From the NCBI GenBank assembly GCA_913055565.1, contig CAJXKP010000005.1:1-64000 (forward strand): a stretch of DNA of 64,000 nucleotides. The letters run 5' to 3'. Of this stretch, positions 8,607 to 20,484 are shown piece after piece (the first letter of the stretch is position 1; every line of letters starts with the position of its first letter). Made by a program: the position numbers and the translations under genes. The notes under the pieces are model-generated. The model did not search any database and was not told the DNA's origin. It worked only from the letters and a program-made list of their open reading frames with translations. This stretch comes from an uncultured Ectothiorhodospiraceae bacterium. GTDB lineage: Bacteria > Pseudomonadota > Gammaproteobacteria > Nitrococcales > Nitrococcaceae.

Positions 8607-9575
8607 TCAGCCGCGCCTAACGGGCCAAAAGCCGCGAATGCCGGCGACACCCTGGCCACGACGGTGACGGGCAGCGCCGAGCTCGTCCGGCGTCAGGCCG
8701 CCCAGGGCGTAGACGGGCAGGGGCTGATTCGCGACCCAGTCGGCGAAGCACTGCCAGCCGATGGGGGCGCGCTCCGGGTGACTCGCGGTCGGCGCGACCG
8801 GCCCGAGCACCGCGAAATCCACGGCCACCGCCTGGGCCTGCCTGAGCTCCTCCGGGCCGTGGCAGGAGGCGGCCAGCCAGCCGTCGCCCCCTGCTTGAGC
8901 GGGGGCCTCGACAAGGCGGCGCGCTGGCACATGGACGCCGTCGGCAGCCACCGCGCTCGCCAGATCCGCATCATCGTTAATGAGGCACCAGCCACCGGCG
9001 TCATGGATACGCTGGACGCACGCCCGGGCGTGATCCCTCGCGCCGGGCAGTGAGGGCACCCGATACTGGAACAGGCGATGACCGGTCTCGATGGCGGCTT
9101 CCAGGCCCTGCCACCAGGCGGGATCGTCGCTTGCTGCCGTATCCGGCGATATGACATACGTCCCCGGCAGGCGGGCAGCTGCAACGATGGCCTGATTAGC
9201 CGCCGGGAAACGGAACTGCGGCAGCTCCGCCGGCGCCACCCAGCGCACTTCCTGACCCTGCCGACCGACGGCCACCCCCTCAAGCACCCGCACGCGGTAG
9301 ACATCCAGCAGGACGCGCTTATCGGGGTAGTCATGGGGGATACGGATTAGCGACTCCTCGCTGGCGGCCTCGAGCCCGGTCTCCTCCCGGAGCTCGCGGC
9401 GCAGCGCCTGGACGGCGCTCTCACCCGCCTCGACCTTGCCACCCGGGAATTCCCAGCACCCCCCTTGGTGACTCGCGGCGGGGCGCCTCGCGATCAGAAC
9501 CCGCCCCGTGGCGTCCTCGACAACGGCTACCGCAACGTGGAGCCGCTGCGAGGCATCGTCCCCGGCCTGGCCCAT
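8607..9575 (-). CDS. mutT: Nudix hydrolase (MutT) fused to a thiamine-phosphate-synthase-like domain
   Basis: Predicted to hydrolyse 8-oxo-dGTP, preventing A:T to C:G transversions. The N-terminal half is a Nudix domain with a complete box at residues 46-68 (GX5EX7REUXEEXGU), preceded by HVAVAVVEDATGRVLIARRP. The C-terminal half (about 135-322) resembles a TenI/ThiE-like barrel: YVISPD, HRLFQYRVPSLPG, WCLINDD and VYALGGLTP. This two-domain form is common in pseudomonads and relatives; the function of the second domain is not established. It lies eight bases after argJ, in the secA-argJ-mutT order known from Pseudomonas. Confidence 0.9.
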   Translation of the reverse strand: MGQAGDDASQRLHVAVAVVEDATGRVLIARRPAASHQGGCWEFPGGKVEAGESAVQALRRELREETGLEAASEESLIRIPHDYPDKRVLLDVYRVRVLEGVAVGRQGQEVRWVAPAELPQFRFPAANQAIVAAARLPGTYVISPDTAASDDPAWWQGLEAAIETGHRLFQYRVPSLPGARDHARACVQRIHDAGGWCLINDDADLASAVAADGVHVPARRLVEAPAQAGGDGWLAASCHGPEELRQAQAVAVDFAVLGPVAPTASHPERAPIGWQCFADWVANQPLPVYALGGLTPDELGAARHRRGQGVAGIRGFWPVRRG

Positions 9576-9583
9576 GGCGTTCG

Positions 9584-10804
9584 TCAGCTCCGGTACTCGG
9601 CGTTGATGCGCACGTATTCGGCCGTCAAATCACAGGTCCATATACGCGCCTCGCGGTCACCGCGCCCGAGATCGACGCTAATGCTGATGTCCTCGCCAGC
9701 CATGCGGGTCGCCGCCTCGGCCTCGTCATAGCCAGGGACCCGGCCGCCCTCCTGGACGATGCAGTAATCCCCGACCCAGATGCGGACGGTCTCGACATCC
9801 AGACCGCGGACGCCGGCGCGACCGACCGCCGCCAGGAGCCGCCCCCAGTTGGGATCACCGGCACCGATGGCGGTCTTCACCAAGGGCGATTCGCCCAGCG
9901 TAAAGCCAACCGCCTCCGCCTCCGCCTCGCTGGCGGCACCGGTGACAGCGATGGTGACAAAGCGCGTTGCGCCCTCACCGTCGCGCACGATGCTATGGGC
10001 CAGGCGCGTACAGAGACGGGTTAGCGCGGCAGCGAAGCGCTCGTAATCGGCGCTAACGCGGTCACCCACGGCCACGCCGCTCTGCCCCGTCGCGAGCAGC
10101 GTGCAGGCATCGTTGGTCGAGGTATCGCCATCGATGGTGATCCGGTTGAACGAGGCATTGACGGCATCCTCGAGGGCACGACGTGCCAGCCCCGTCGGCA
10201 GGTCGGCATCCGTTGCCACGAACGCGAGCATGGTCGCCATGTTCGGGCGGATCATACCCGCCCCCTTGGCGATACCGGTCAGCGTCACCGAGCCGCCATC
10301 GAGCTCAACGGTCTCGCTAGCGCCTTTGGGCCGCGTATCCGTGGTGGCCATCGCCGATGCCGCCGCCAGCCAGCCGTCGGCGCGCAGCGAGCCCATGGCA
10401 TGCGGAATGGCATCCACGATGCGCTCCGTAGCGAGGCGCTCGCCGATGACGCCCGTCGAGTACGGCACCACCGCATCGAGGGAGCAGCCGGCCGTATCGG
10501 CAACCGCCTGACAACAGGCCAGGGCATCGCGCATGCCCTGCTGGCCCATGCCGGCGTTGGCGTTGCCCGTATTGACTAGAAGATAGCGTGTCGACGTGGC
10601 GCCGGCGAGATGGGCCTCCGCCACCTGCACCGGGGCGGCGCGAAAGACGTTACGCGTGAACACCCCGGCGCAGTCGCAGCCCTCGGCGAGCTCGAACAGC
10701 ACCAGATCCGGGCGCTCGGGCGCGACCAGCCCCGCGCTAACAACACCCACCCGCACGCCTGGAATCGGCGTGAGCACCCCCGGCTCGTCTGTACCGACCG
10801 CCAT
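9584..10804 (-). CDS. argJ: Bifunctional ornithine acetyltransferase / N-acetylglutamate synthase
   Basis: Arginine biosynthesis: transfers acetyl from N-acetylornithine to glutamate and may also make N-acetylglutamate from acetyl-CoA. The 406-residue precursor self-cleaves; the autocatalytic site is visible as KGAGMIRPNMATML, with the nucleophilic Thr at 191. TRNVFRAAPV and LLVNTGNANAG are further family segments, and the C-terminus ends with the typical VRINAEYRS. It starts three bases after the secA stop, so it may be partly cotranscribed with secA. Length is normal (about 405). Confidence 0.96.
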   Translation of the reverse strand: MAVGTDEPGVLTPIPGVRVGVVSAGLVAPERPDLVLFELAEGCDCAGVFTRNVFRAAPVQVAEAHLAGATSTRYLLVNTGNANAGMGQQGMRDALACCQAVADTAGCSLDAVVPYSTGVIGERLATERIVDAIPHAMGSLRADGWLAAASAMATTDTRPKGASETVELDGGSVTLTGIAKGAGMIRPNMATMLAFVATDADLPTGLARRALEDAVNASFNRITIDGDTSTNDACTLLATGQSGVAVGDRVSADYERFAAALTRLCTRLAHSIVRDGEGATRFVTIAVTGAASEAEAEAVGFTLGESPLVKTAIGAGDPNWGRLLAAVGRAGVRGLDVETVRIWVGDYCIVQEGGRVPGYDEAEAATRMAGEDISISVDLGRGDREARIWTCDLTAEYVRINAEYRS

Positions 10805-10807
10805 GCG

Positions 10808-13543
<2,736 letters not shown>

Positions 13544-13670
13544 AGCTGGACCATCCGGGATGTGTTGGCTCGCGAAACGATGACGCTTTAATAAGGCCTC
13601 GACGGGATCAGTCGGCTACTATAGCGTATCTGACGTCGTGCTGAACAACGCGCCAGAGCGGAGGCCGATA

Positions 13671-14144
13671 ATGGCGGAGCAGGATCGAAACCATGGGGCC
13701 CGACCCTTGCGCCACTGGTTGCGCCGTGAGGCGACCACACTGAGCCAGATCCATGGCCACGCGCGGAACCTCAACCGACTGCAGCGCGATCTCCAACGGC
13801 GGCTACCGGATACCTTAGCGGGCCGGTGGCGGCTGGCCGCCGTATCCCCTGACGCGATTACGCTCATGGCGGCTACGCCCGCGTGGGCGGCGACGCTGCG
13901 TTTCCAGCAAACCCTGATAAAGCGGGAGGTTCAGAAGCTAACCGGGCTCAAGCCCCGCCAGTGCCGCGTCACCATCGAACCGCCGCGGCAGGCCGCTCAG
14001 ACCACGCCGCGGCACACGCCCAGCCAGGCGGTTATCCAGCAACTCGGTGAGGCGGCCGCGTGCCAGCCGGATGAGCGGCTACGCGCCGCCATGGAGCGAT
14101 TGGCGAGCCATCTCGGGAGCCGCCACTCGGGCGACAACGGCTAG
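13671..14144 (+). CDS. dciA: DciA family protein (DUF721), replicative helicase loader
   Basis: DciA assists loading of the DnaB helicase in bacteria lacking DnaC. The 157-residue product shows the DUF721 core: a basic N-terminal helix region with LRHWLRREATTLSQIHGHAR, LPDTLAGRWRLAAVSPDAI, and the strand-helix pair LMAATPAWAATLRFQQTLIK ending the domain, then a proline-rich variable tail. The ATG at 13671 follows GGAGG (13660-13664) by six bases; an upstream in-frame start would not. Its stop TAG lies inside a CTAG that is duplicated around the adjoining 157-bp repeat. The location between secA and lpxC matches Pseudomonas. Confidence 0.88.
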   Translation: MAEQDRNHGARPLRHWLRREATTLSQIHGHARNLNRLQRDLQRRLPDTLAGRWRLAAVSPDAITLMAATPAWAATLRFQQTLIKREVQKLTGLKPRQCRVTIEPPRQAAQTTPRHTPSQAVIQQLGEAAACQPDERLRAAMERLASHLGSRHSGDNG

Positions 14145-14305
14145 GGAGACGCTGAACAATTCGCACGAGCCTCTGGCCGCTGAAAGCGCGTTCCGGCTGG
14201 GCAGGGTGCGCCATGCATCACGGCGGGTACACTCAAGCTCCGGGAGCTCGGCTGCCAGCGCGCTCACGGCCCCATAGGGCGCGGGGCTATTCAGCGTCTC
14301 CCTAG
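14141..14305. mobile_element. Candidate 157-bp MITE with 12-bp terminal inverted repeats and CTAG target duplication
   Basis: Seen directly: GGAGACGCTGAA at 14145-14156 and its perfect reverse complement at 14290-14301, each flanked outside by CTAG (14141-14144 and 14302-14305). The interior is too short for a transposase and contains further imperfect dyad pairs (for example GGCCGCTGAAAGCGCG against CGCGCTCACGGCC). Known: IS5-group transposases commonly duplicate a 4-bp YTAR target, and CTAG fits. Inferred: an IS5-derived non-autonomous element. Both flanking genes take their TAG stop from the two CTAG copies, so the insertion would have left both proteins intact. A long bidirectional transcription-termination hairpin is an alternative role. 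Confidence 0.6.
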
Positions 14306-15219
14306 GCAGTCGCCGGCAGAGGCTGGTCGAAGGAGATCGGGGCGAGCTCCTCGCTGCCCTCGAACGTCACCTCCTCCCAGGCCGACTCGTCGGCCAACAG
14401 CGCGCGCAGGAGCTTGTTGTTTAGCTCGTGGCCCGACTTGTAGCCGGAGAACGAGCCGATCAGGCTGTAGCCGAGCAGATAGAGATCACCCACGGCATCG
14501 AGTATCTTGTGCTTGACGAACTCGTCGGGGTAACGGAGGCCGTCCTCGTTGAGGATCCGGTAGTCATCGACGACGATGGCATTATCCAGGCTCCCGCCGA
14601 GGGCAAGATTATTGCGCTGGAGCTGCTCGATCTCGCGCATGAAGCCGAAGGTTCGGGCCCGACTGACCTCCTTGACGTAGGAGGTACTGGAGAAATCGAG
14701 TTCCGCGCGATCGCCGCCATTACGGAACACGGGGTGATCGAAAGCCAGCTCGAAGCCCACCTTAAATCCCTCGAACGGCTCGAAGGATACCGATTTATCA
14801 TCGCCGTCAACGCGCACCGGCTGCTTGATCCGGATGAAGCGCTTGGGCGCCGCTTGCTCCTGGATGCCCGCGGAGCGGATGAGGAACACGAACGGCCCGG
14901 CGCTACCGTCCATAATCGGCACCTCCGGCGCGCTGAGATCGACCTCGGCGTTATCTATGCCAAGCCCGGCCATCGCCGAGAGCAGATGCTCGATCGTCGA
15001 CACGCGGACATCGCCGCTGACCAGGCAGGTGGATAACTTCGTATCGCCGACGTTGTGCGGATGCGCCCGTATGGTGACCGGCTCCGCCAAATCGACGCGG
15101 CGAAAGGTGATCCCCGCATCAGCCGGGGCCGGACGTAGCGTGAGATAGACCTTCTCACCGGTATGCAAACCCACGCCGGTCGCCCGGATGCTGTTCTTGA
15201 GCGTGCGTTGACGAATCAC
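14302..15219 (-). CDS. lpxC: UDP-3-O-acyl-N-acetylglucosamine deacetylase
   Basis: Committed, zinc-dependent step of lipid A synthesis. The N-terminus [20 protein letters not shown] is the family hallmark, followed by [17 protein letters not shown] (zinc ligand region) and the [15 protein letters not shown] motif with catalytic histidines nearby. With the GTG start at 15219 (AGAGGG about nine bases upstream) the product has 305 residues, the same as E. coli; an in-frame TTG at 15249 adds ten non-conserved residues. It is the last gene of the dcw cluster, 206 bases after ftsZ; that gap leaves room for its own promoter. Confidence 0.97.
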   Translation of the reverse strand: MIRQRTLKNSIRATGVGLHTGEKVYLTLRPAPADAGITFRRVDLAEPVTIRAHPHNVGDTKLSTCLVSGDVRVSTIEHLLSAMAGLGIDNAEVDLSAPEVPIMDGSAGPFVFLIRSAGIQEQAAPKRFIRIKQPVRVDGDDKSVSFEPFEGFKVGFELAFDHPVFRNGGDRAELDFSSTSYVKEVSRARTFGFMREIEQLQRNNLALGGSLDNAIVVDDYRILNEDGLRYPDEFVKHKILDAVGDLYLLGYSLIGSFSGYKSGHELNNKLLRALLADESAWEEVTFEGSEELAPISFDQPLPATA

Positions 15220-15425
15220 TGGCTCGGACCCTCTGCGAAGATGCTTCAATTATCGATAACAGCGCATGCGCCAGCATCCCTCTCGACGCCGTTGGTCGCT
15301 TATCATGCCACACTAACATCCCCGCGGGAACGTGCCGCCCATGCCGACCGCAGCGAGCGCACCTCCATCCGCGGATGGCCGCCTGATGCCCCTATGCCAC
15401 CGCCTAGCCGCTTCAGCACCGCCCA

Positions 15426-16571
15426 TCAATCCGCCTGGCGGCGCAGGAACGCCGGGATATCAAGATACTCCATGTCGTCCTCGGTCTTGGCCGACGAGCG
15501 CTCGTTAGCGGCCTGCTTCCGGATAACGGCCGGCCGCTCCAGATCGGTCGCCTCATCGCCGGACTCCGCACGGCGACCGGTGTTGCGCGGCTGCTCCGGT
15601 TCGCTCCGCGTCATCGGCCCGCCTAGGCCGGTCGCCACGACCGTTACCCGGAGCTCGCTCTCGAGCTCGGGATCGATAACCGTGCCGACGACGACGGTAG
15701 CGTCCTCCGAGGCGAATTCCTTGACCGCGTTGCCGACTTCATCAAACTCGCCGATGGACAGGTCCATGCCGGCGGTGACATTGACCAGAATCCCGTGGGC
15801 GCCGGCGATATTGGCATCCTCTAGCAGCGGGCAGGCGACCGCGCGCTCGGCGGCCTCGCGGGCGCGCCCTTCCCCCGATGCCTGACCCGACCCCATGACG
15901 GCCAGGCCCATCTCCGACATCACCGTGCGCACGTCGGCGAAGTCGACGTTAATCAGGCCGGGCCGCGTAATGAGCTCGGCGATGCCCTTGACCGCTCCCA
16001 GCAGCACGTCGTTGGCCGATTTAAAGGCGTTGAGCAGCGTCAGGTCCTTGCCGAGCACCGACAGCAGCTTCTCGTTCGGGATGGTGATCAACGAGTCGAC
16101 CTGCTGACCGAGCTCCTTGATGCCGTCCGTCGCCGCCTTCATCCGCTTTTGGCCCTCGAACGGGAAGGGCTTGGTCACGACGGCCACGGTTAGAATGCCC
16201 ATCTCCTTTGCGATCTGGGCTACCACGGGCGCGGCACCGGTCCCCGTGCCACCCCCCATACCGGCGGTGATGAAGACCATATCGGCGCCGTCGAGGGCCT
16301 CGGCGATTTGGTCGCGATCCTCCGCCGCCGCATCCCGTCCGACGCCGGCGTTAGCACCCGCCCCTAGGCCCTTGGTGATATTGGCGCCCAGCTGAAGCGT
16401 GGTATTCGCCGAGGTGTTCTTAAGCGCCTGGGCGTCGGTGTTGGCGCAGATGAAATCCACGCCGTCGATATCGGCGGAGACCATGTGCTGCACCGCATTA
16501 CCGCCGCCACCGCCGACGCCGATGACCTTGATAACCGCATTCGGGCTCTCGGAATCCATTAGCTCAAACAT
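15426..16571 (-). CDS. ftsZ: Cell division GTPase FtsZ
   Basis: Tubulin homologue that forms the Z-ring. The 381 residues contain the tubulin signature GGGTGTG at 106-112, an N-terminal VIGVGGGGGNAVQHM nucleotide-binding segment, the T7-loop region with NVDFADVRTVM, a variable acidic linker, and the conserved C-terminal peptide DIPAFLRRQAD that contacts FtsA, ZipA and other partners. AGGAGGGG precedes the ATG by seven bases, a stronger ribosome site than most genes here. It lies 59 bases after ftsA, the first real gap in the cluster. Confidence 0.98.
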   Translation of the reverse strand: MFELMDSESPNAVIKVIGVGGGGGNAVQHMVSADIDGVDFICANTDAQALKNTSANTTLQLGANITKGLGAGANAGVGRDAAAEDRDQIAEALDGADMVFITAGMGGGTGTGAAPVVAQIAKEMGILTVAVVTKPFPFEGQKRMKAATDGIKELGQQVDSLITIPNEKLLSVLGKDLTLLNAFKSANDVLLGAVKGIAELITRPGLINVDFADVRTVMSEMGLAVMGSGQASGEGRAREAAERAVACPLLEDANIAGAHGILVNVTAGMDLSIGEFDEVGNAVKEFASEDATVVVGTVIDPELESELRVTVVATGLGGPMTRSEPEQPRNTGRRAESGDEATDLERPAVIRKQAANERSSAKTEDDMEYLDIPAFLRRQAD

Positions 16572-16630
16572 CGTATTTCCCCTCCTGACTATTGATCGTC
16601 ACTGTTGACCACTCTCAACCCAAACTGTCG

Positions 16631-17872
16631 CTACAGATTGCTTTGGAACCACCCCTTCATGCGTTCCCAAACTGCTGTTAGCCCACGTTCGTCTTCCCGA
16701 ACCAGATCCGTCGCCGCGCCATCACGATGCCCCTGGCCGAAGCGAAGCAGCCCGACACCGGTGGCATAGACGGGGTTGCGTACCACATCGCCGAGGCCGG
16801 CGACGCCCTGCGGCACGCCCATGCGCACCGGCATATGGAAGACCTCTTCGGCGAGCTCGATGGCACCCTCCATCTTGGCGCTGCCGCCCGTAATCACGAT
16901 CCCGGCGGCGATCAGATCCTCGAAGCCGCTGCGCCGCAGCTCGCCTTGGATCAGGCTCATGAGCTCCTCGTAGCGCGGCTCCACCACCTCGGCGAGGGTC
17001 TGGCGCGATAGCCGCCGCGGCGGCCGGTCGCCGACCGAGGGCACCTCGATGGTCTCCTCCTCCGCGGCGAGCTGGGACAGGGCACAGGCGTACTTAACCT
17101 TGATCTCCTCGGCGTTCTGGGTCGGCGTTCTCAGCGCCACCGCGATGTCGTTGGTGACCTGGTCGCCGGCAATCGGGATCACCGCCGTATGCCGGATAGC
17201 GCCCTCGGTGAAGACGGCGATATCGGTGGTGCCGCCGCCGATATCGACGAGGCAGACGCCGAGCTCCTTTTCGTCCTCGGTGAGGACCGCATTGGCGGAG
17301 GCGAGCTGCTCGAGGATGACGTCATCGACCTCAAGCGAGCAGCGCCGGATGCATTTAATGATGTTCTGGGCCGCGCTAACTGCGCCGGTGACCATATGGA
17401 CCTTGGCCTCAAGGCGCACACCGGACATGCCGACCGGCTCGCGTATGCCCTCCTGGGCGTCGATCACGAACTCCTGGGGCAGGATGTGCAGGATCCGCTG
17501 ATCCGCTGGGATAGCGACCGCACGCGCGGCGTCGATTACGCGCTCGATGTCACCCGGGCCGACCTCCTTATCCCGGATGGCGACGATACCGTGGGAGTTA
17601 AGCGAGCGGACGTGGCTGCCGGCGATGCCGGCGAATACCGAGTTGATCTCGCAGCCCGCCATCAGCTCGGCCTCCTCGACCGCCCGCTGGATCGACTGCA
17701 CCGTCGACTCGATATTAACGACCACGCCTTTCTTGAGACCGCGCGAGGCGTGGGAACCGATCCCGATCACCTCCAGCTCCCCCGAGGCGTTGACCTCGCC
17801 CACGATGGCGACCACCTTCGAGGTGCCGATATCCAGCCCCACCAGCAGATTGCGCTCCTGTTTACGATTCAT
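16631..17872 (-). CDS. ftsA: Cell division protein FtsA
   Basis: Actin-fold ATPase that tethers FtsZ to the membrane and recruits later divisome proteins. The 413 residues begin MNRKQERNLLVGLDIGTSK (phosphate-1 motif), include CLVDIGGGTTDIAVF (phosphate-2) and VITGGSAKMEG (adenosine motif), and end in a short amphipathic helix ERMKGWFQSNL, the membrane-targeting sequence. I start at the ATG at 17872; the longer frame upstream belongs to ftsQ, with which it overlaps by 11 bases. Length matches E. coli FtsA (420). Confidence 0.97.
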   Translation of the reverse strand: MNRKQERNLLVGLDIGTSKVVAIVGEVNASGELEVIGIGSHASRGLKKGVVVNIESTVQSIQRAVEEAELMAGCEINSVFAGIAGSHVRSLNSHGIVAIRDKEVGPGDIERVIDAARAVAIPADQRILHILPQEFVIDAQEGIREPVGMSGVRLEAKVHMVTGAVSAAQNIIKCIRRCSLEVDDVILEQLASANAVLTEDEKELGVCLVDIGGGTTDIAVFTEGAIRHTAVIPIAGDQVTNDIAVALRTPTQNAEEIKVKYACALSQLAAEEETIEVPSVGDRPPRRLSRQTLAEVVEPRYEELMSLIQGELRRSGFEDLIAAGIVITGGSAKMEGAIELAEEVFHMPVRMGVPQGVAGLGDVVRNPVYATGVGLLRFGQGHRDGAATDLVREDERGLTAVWERMKGWFQSNL

Positions 17873-18656
17873 CTGTCCGCCCCTTTGGCGACTGCATTTC
17901 GTCGGCGCCGCCCGTTGTCCAACGCACGGCGAAACCGTTCGGGTAGCGCAGATCCACGCGCTCCGGCGCCTGGTCGCGCTGCTTGAGTTGCGGCCAGGCG
18001 GCGACCAACCGCTCGGCGCGCTGGCGCCAGTTATCGCGACCGATGACCAGGCGAGCGCCCGATGCCAGACGGCCCCGCCACGACTGCCGGGCATCGAGCG
18101 TTAGGCCCGCCAACGCCAACCCGGCGTCCTGCAACAGCGATTGCAGCGCCTTATAGGTGGCGACAACGCGCGCGGCCGATCCCTCCGGCCCGGCCAGAAC
18201 GGGAAGGTCGCCGGGGCGCTCATCCGGGCGATAGACCGCGCCGTTGTCACTAATGAGCCCGGTCTCACGCCATCGGGCGAACGGCTCGTGCTCGGTGATG
18301 GTCAGCCGCAGCGTATCGGGCCAGACCCGACGGACCGCCGCCGAGCGGACCCACGGCCGAGCCTCCAGGGCAGCCCGCACGCCAGCTACATCCGCGCCCA
18401 ACCAGCTGTCGTCGAGATGCGGCGAGACCGCCGCCTGCAGCTCGGCCTCCTCAAGATGACGTAGCTCGCCTTTAAAACGCACCGTCTCCAGCGGCAGCAG
18501 GGCACCGCGCTCGATCGCCGCCATCAGCCACCAAGCCCCGGCTGCCATGCCGGCCAGCGTCAGCACACCAAGCGCGTGCCGCCACGCGAAGCCGCGGCTG
18601 CGCACCGGGGTATCGCTACCGAGCGCGGCACCCTGTTGCCAGGCCAATGCGGTCAT
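17862..18656 (-). CDS. ftsQ: Cell division protein FtsQ
   Basis: Bitopic inner-membrane divisome protein that recruits FtsB and FtsL. The 264 residues have a short cytoplasmic N-terminus, one membrane segment (LGVLTLAGMAAGAWWLMAAI), a POTRA domain beginning LPLETVRFKGELRHL and ending VRRVWPDTLRLTITEHEP, then the FtsQ beta domain ending near VDLRYPNGFAVRW. The ATG at 18656 overlaps the ddlB stop by four bases. The C-terminal tail DEMQSPKGRTDES overlaps ftsA. Confidence 0.95.
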   Translation of the reverse strand: MTALAWQQGAALGSDTPVRSRGFAWRHALGVLTLAGMAAGAWWLMAAIERGALLPLETVRFKGELRHLEEAELQAAVSPHLDDSWLGADVAGVRAALEARPWVRSAAVRRVWPDTLRLTITEHEPFARWRETGLISDNGAVYRPDERPGDLPVLAGPEGSAARVVATYKALQSLLQDAGLALAGLTLDARQSWRGRLASGARLVIGRDNWRQRAERLVAAWPQLKQRDQAPERVDLRYPNGFAVRWTTGGADEMQSPKGRTDES

Positions 18657-19594
18657 GGAAGCGCCCCCGCCGTGGCCACGCTGGTGAGCAGGATGCGCCA
18701 GACCAGCTCGTCCATTGGCATGCCGGCTGCCGCCGCCGCTGCCGGCACCAGGGAGTGATCGGTCATGCCGGGGATGGTGTTGACCTCCAGCAGCCACCAG
18801 CCGCCGTGGCGGTCGCGCATGAAGTCAACGCGGCCCCAGCCCGAGCCACCCACGGCCTCGAAGGCATTCGCCGCCAGCGCGCCGAGGGCCTGCTCGTCGG
18901 CGGCGGCGAGCCCGCTCGGGCAGACCATGCGCGTATCATCGGCCTCGTACTTGGCCTCAAAGTCATAGAAGCGCCGCGTCGACTCGATGCGGATCGATGG
19001 CAGCGCTACCCCATCGAGGAGGGCGACGGTGTACTCATCGCCCTCGATGAGCCGTTCCGCGATCACCGCCGAGTCGTAGGCGCGGGCCTGTTGCCAAGCG
19101 CGCGCCAGTTCGGACTCGTTGTCGACCCGCGTCATGCCGAGACTCGAGCCCTCATGGCTGGGCTTGATCATCAGCGGCAGGCCGACGCTGGCACAGGCAT
19201 CGGCGAGATCGGACTCGCTGGCCAGGCGCGCAAAAGCAGGCGTGGGCAGATCGCTCCCGCGCCAGATCAGCTTTGTGCGTCGCTTGTCCATGCCGATGGC
19301 CGAGCCCAGGACGCCCGTACCGGTGTAGGGCAGCCCCAACGCCTGCAACGCCCCCTGGATGACCCCATCCTCGCCGCCGCGCCCATGCAAGGCGACGAAG
19401 GCGCGATCGAACTGCCGCAGGGCCTGTAGCTCAACCGCCGCGACATCGACCAACTCGGCATCGACGCCGCGCCCAGCGAGCGCCGCGGTCACGGCGTTAC
19501 CGCTTGTCAGCGAGATGGGCCGCTCCGCCGAGTGACCACCCGCCAGCACGGCGACCCGGCCGAGATCGGTTGCGGTCATTGCGTCATCCGTCAC
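18653..19594 (-). CDS. ddlB: D-alanine--D-alanine ligase
   Basis: Makes the D-Ala-D-Ala dipeptide for peptidoglycan with ATP. The 313-residue ATP-grasp protein shows VAVLAGGHSAERPISLTSG, FVALHGRGGEDGVIQGALQA, LPLMIKPSHEGSSLGMTRV and the metal-binding end FMRDRHGGWWLLEVNTIPGM. The GTG at 19594 overlaps the murB stop (GTGA), which suggests coupling; the ATG at 19579 is a second possibility and gives a start closer to E. coli. It lies between murB and ftsQ, as in E. coli apart from the added murB. Confidence 0.95.
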   Translation of the reverse strand: MTDDAMTATDLGRVAVLAGGHSAERPISLTSGNAVTAALAGRGVDAELVDVAAVELQALRQFDRAFVALHGRGGEDGVIQGALQALGLPYTGTGVLGSAIGMDKRRTKLIWRGSDLPTPAFARLASESDLADACASVGLPLMIKPSHEGSSLGMTRVDNESELARAWQQARAYDSAVIAERLIEGDEYTVALLDGVALPSIRIESTRRFYDFEAKYEADDTRMVCPSGLAAADEQALGALAANAFEAVGGSGWGRVDFMRDRHGGWWLLEVNTIPGMTDHSLVPAAAAAAGMPMDELVWRILLTSVATAGALP

Positions 19595-20484
19595 GAGGAC
19601 GCCTCCTCACCGATAATGCGCACCTCGGGCTCGAGCCAGATCCCGCTCGCCGCGGCGACGCGCTCGCGTACCGTCGCCACCAGCGTCTCGATATCCGCGG
19701 CCCTGGCGCCGTCGTCGTTAATGATGAAATTGGCGTGCTTCTCGGAGACATGGGCCCCGCCGACGCGCAGCCCCTTGAGCCCGGCCGCGTCGATGAGTCG
19801 CGCCGCATGGTCGCCCGGCGGGTTCCGGAACACGGAGCCGCAACTGGCCACCCCGGTGGGCTGGCTCTCGGCACGTTGTGCAAGCAACGCCCGAATGCGC
19901 TCATTAAGCTGGGCCGGATCGCCGCCCGCGGGAAAGCGCAGACGCGCACTCAAGAACCACTCATCCGACGGCCCCGACACGCGGCGATAGCCGATGTCGT
20001 AGTCACTGGGGCCGCGTTCATGGCGCTGACCCGAGCGATCAAGGGTGCTGACCGCCACCACATGGGCCCAGGTCTCGCCGCCCCAGGCCCCCGCATTCAT
20101 CGCCAGCGCGCCACCCAGCGTGCCCGGTATGCCGGCGAAGAAGGCCGCCTCGCGCAGGCCGTTGCGGGCGCAAAAGCGCGCCAGTTTGGCGCCCGCCACG
20201 CCGGCCCCGGCGACGACCTCGTCGTCACCGACCTGCTCGATCTCGTTGAGCCCCGGCGGGGTGCGCACGACCGTACCGCGTACGCCGCCGTCCCGGACCA
20301 GCACGTTGGACCCGAGCCCGAGCCAAGTAACGGGTTCCGCCGGCGGTTGCGACGCCAGATAATCCGCTAGGGCATCCACATCGGCAGGCTCGAAGAGCCG
20401 ATCAGACGGCCCGCCGACACGCCAATAGGTCAGGCTCCGCAGCGGGACGTTCTCACGCAGGCGGCTCGGGCGCTGGCTAGTCAT
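19591..20484 (-). CDS. murB: UDP-N-acetylenolpyruvoylglucosamine reductase
   Basis: FAD- and NADPH-dependent reduction giving UDP-N-acetylmuramic acid. The 297-residue product is a type II-like MurB: LTYWRVGGPSDRLFEP (FAD domain), WLGLGSNVLVRDGGVRGTVV, FFAGIPGTLGGALAMNAGAWG, and SCGSVFRNPPGDHAARLIDA with the catalytic serine, then VSEKHANFIIND. The ATG at 20484 overlaps the end of murC by eight bases. In E. coli and P. aeruginosa murB is elsewhere; here it is embedded in the dcw cluster, as in several other lineages. Confidence 0.96.
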   Translation of the reverse strand: MTSQRPSRLRENVPLRSLTYWRVGGPSDRLFEPADVDALADYLASQPPAEPVTWLGLGSNVLVRDGGVRGTVVRTPPGLNEIEQVGDDEVVAGAGVAGAKLARFCARNGLREAAFFAGIPGTLGGALAMNAGAWGGETWAHVVAVSTLDRSGQRHERGPSDYDIGYRRVSGPSDEWFLSARLRFPAGGDPAQLNERIRALLAQRAESQPTGVASCGSVFRNPPGDHAARLIDAAGLKGLRVGGAHVSEKHANFIINDDGARAADIETLVATVRERVAAASGIWLEPEVRIIGEEASS

